Shown: piece after piece, positions 63,009 to 64,000 of the stretch | How positions within the stretch are numbered: position 1 is the first letter of the stretch | Layout of the letters: each line of letters starts with the position of its first letter | From: Nostoc sp. 'Peltigera membranacea cyanobiont' N6 | GTDB lineage: Bacteria > Cyanobacteriota > Cyanobacteriia > Cyanobacteriales > Nostocaceae | Assembly: GCF_002949735.1 (NCBI RefSeq) | Contig: NZ_CP026681.1 | Span: 6,076,501-6,140,500 of the forward strand | Direction of reading: 5' to 3' | Length of the DNA: 64,000 nt | The notes under the pieces: generated by a model | What the model saw: only the letters and a program-made list of their open reading frames with translations | Databases searched by the model: none | What the model was told of the DNA's origin: nothing | Program-made: the position numbers and the translations under genes

Positions 63009-63773
63009 ATGACCTCTGTAAGCAATCCACCCAGCGCCCTCACTCCTTTCCCCGATCATACCCAGCTTCCTGACTCTGACGGCACATTTGTGAAAAATTG
63101 GCAAGAGCATCCCCAAAGTCTTCTACTAACTGACTCTATTACACCCCTCCTCAAGCAATTAAATCCTGAAGATCAATATTGTATTGGCCAGGATTTAGGC
63201 ATTTACTGGCGGTTGACCGATCCCCCTGAAAAAGGCGCAGAAGCACCAGATTGGTTTTATGCACCAAACGTACCGTTTTTGCTGAATGGGCAAACGCGAC
63301 GTTCTTATGTATTGTGGCAAGAGTCTATTGCCCCGTTGATTGTCTTAGAATTTGTCTCTGGGGACGGTAGTGAAGAACGAGATAAAACTCCTTGGAAGGG
63401 TAAATTTTGGGTTTATGAGCAGGTGATTCGTCCTCCCTTCTACGGCATTTATGAAGTGAATAAAGCCAGTATAGAAGTTTATCATCTGATTGAAGGACAG
63501 TATCAGATTTTACTAGCAAATGAACGAGGACATTATCCCATCGTTCCTTTGGGTGTCGAATTAGGCTTATGGCAGGGAGTTTATCAGCATGTGGAATTAC
63601 CCTGGCTGCGTTGGTGGGATTTACAAGGTAATTTGTTGTTGAGTGGCGATGAAAGAGCCGAACAAGAATCCCAAAGGGCTGAACAGGAACGCCAAAGGGC
63701 TGAACAAGAACGCCAAAGAGCCGATCGCTTAACTGCCCAACTGCGATCGCTCGGCATTGAACCAGAAGTCTGA
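63009..63773 (+). CDS. Uma2 family protein with C-terminal coiled-coil repeats
   Basis: The 254-residue protein (MTSVSNPPSA start) has the Uma2 fold: APDWFYAPNVPFLLNG, SIAPLIVLEFVSGDGSEERD (acidic residues), GKFWVYEQVIRPPFYGIYEV. The last 45 residues are heptad repeats of RAEQERQ (21-bp tandem units at about 63655-63720), a coiled coil. An upstream TTG/other start at 62901 would add 36 residues that do not fit the family. Nuclease activity in this family is mostly unproved. Confidence 0.87.
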   Translation: MTSVSNPPSALTPFPDHTQLPDSDGTFVKNWQEHPQSLLLTDSITPLLKQLNPEDQYCIGQDLGIYWRLTDPPEKGAEAPDWFYAPNVPFLLNGQTRRSYVLWQESIAPLIVLEFVSGDGSEERDKTPWKGKFWVYEQVIRPPFYGIYEVNKASIEVYHLIEGQYQILLANERGHYPIVPLGVELGLWQGVYQHVELPWLRWWDLQGNLLLSGDERAEQESQRAEQERQRAEQERQRADRLTAQLRSLGIEPEV

Positions 63774-63874
63774 TATCTGACTACGAATTACGAATTAAAA
63801 AGGGCTGGTGTAAAAGAGTCATCTATGGCTTAATTTGTTTAGATACAAATTTTACAGCTATCAGGGTAATCGCG

Positions 63875-64000
63875 ATGACAAATAGACCTCCTTCCGAACC
63901 GGAGTCATCCCAAAGAACTACTCTTGGCTTTGATGAGTTTATAGCCATTCTGGTTGCCTTCACCGCTATCGGAGCGATTCTTTTTTGGTCATTGTCCCGT
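63875..64000 (+). CDS. Partial small membrane protein (runs off the window)
   Basis: An ATG at 63875 opens a frame to the window end: MTNRPPSEPESSQRTTLGFD, then a hydrophobic helix (FIAILVAFTAIGAILFWSLS). Only 42 codons are visible. I do not recognise it. Confidence 0.5.
   Translation, partial: MTNRPPSEPESSQRTTLGFDEFIAILVAFTAIGAILFWSLSR

Overview
The window is chromosomal DNA of a filamentous, heterocyst-type cyanobacterium close to Nostoc/Anabaena. Photosystem II (psbD-psbC), the photosystem I assembly factor Ycf4, a cyanobacterial-type heme oxygenase, a set of genes resembling hormogonium polysaccharide (hps) genes, frequent GCGATCGC (HIP1) palindromes and heptanucleotide tandem repeats all point this way. 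No rRNA, tRNA or CRISPR array was recognised. Intergenic DNA is rich in small dispersed palindromic and MITE-like elements.

Layout. 1-6.3 kb: psbC (partial) and psbD on the minus strand, then ycf4, a cyclophilin lipoprotein, a ketoacyl synthase and gdhA on the plus strand. 6.4-12.7 kb: a MITE, a polysaccharide deacetylase, a beta-lactamase-fold protein, a SpoIID/LytB-like protein and zwf. 12.8-20 kb: a six-gene minus-strand polysaccharide cluster with a Wzy/ligase-type membrane protein (HpsL-like) and five glycosyltransferases. 20.4-23.2 kb: glmM and ho1, divergent. 23.4-31.8 kb: an organosulfur-scavenging region with SsuD-like, SfnG-, SfnB- and DszC/SfnB-like flavin oxidoreductases around an unusual LysR regulator fused to a sulfonate-type solute-binding domain. 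32-43 kb: TPR protein, CobW-type GTPase, ABA4-like protein, FetB-like permease, sugar aminotransferase, Ycf23, methyltransferase, SPOR protein and vanadium haloperoxidase. 43-46.7 kb: mnmA, then a small accessory islet (HNH nuclease, ParDE toxin-antitoxin, Uma2 nuclease). 46.9-55.9 kb: sat, a caspase homolog that has lost its catalytic dyad, two DUF2382 proteins, a Kir-type potassium channel and a DUF1400 hydrolase. 56-64 kb: a short-chain dehydrogenase, a GH57 enzyme, a ParB relic, a DUF2157 membrane protein, a histidine-kinase relic facing a degenerate CBS-kinase, a second Uma2 protein and a partial membrane protein.

The best candidate for an undescribed system is the sulfur region. An SsuD-like monooxygenase gene and the fused LysR/solute-binding regulator form one probable operon, divergent from sfnG-sfnB across a 571-bp control region that carries a 13-bp perfect inverted repeat. 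No ABC transporter gene is adjacent, which suggests that the regulator's extra domain senses a sulfonate-like ligand in the cytoplasm. This is inference from sequence. Sat, about 17 kb away, supplies the ordinary sulfate branch.

Several proteins keep a recognisable fold but have lost key catalytic residues: the Tyr/Ser caspase homolog, the kinase with altered N and G2 boxes, and the beta-lactamase-fold protein without an evident general-base Glu. Three gene relics are visible: a membrane protein with an in-frame TGA, an internally deleted ParB and a kinase 3' fragment.
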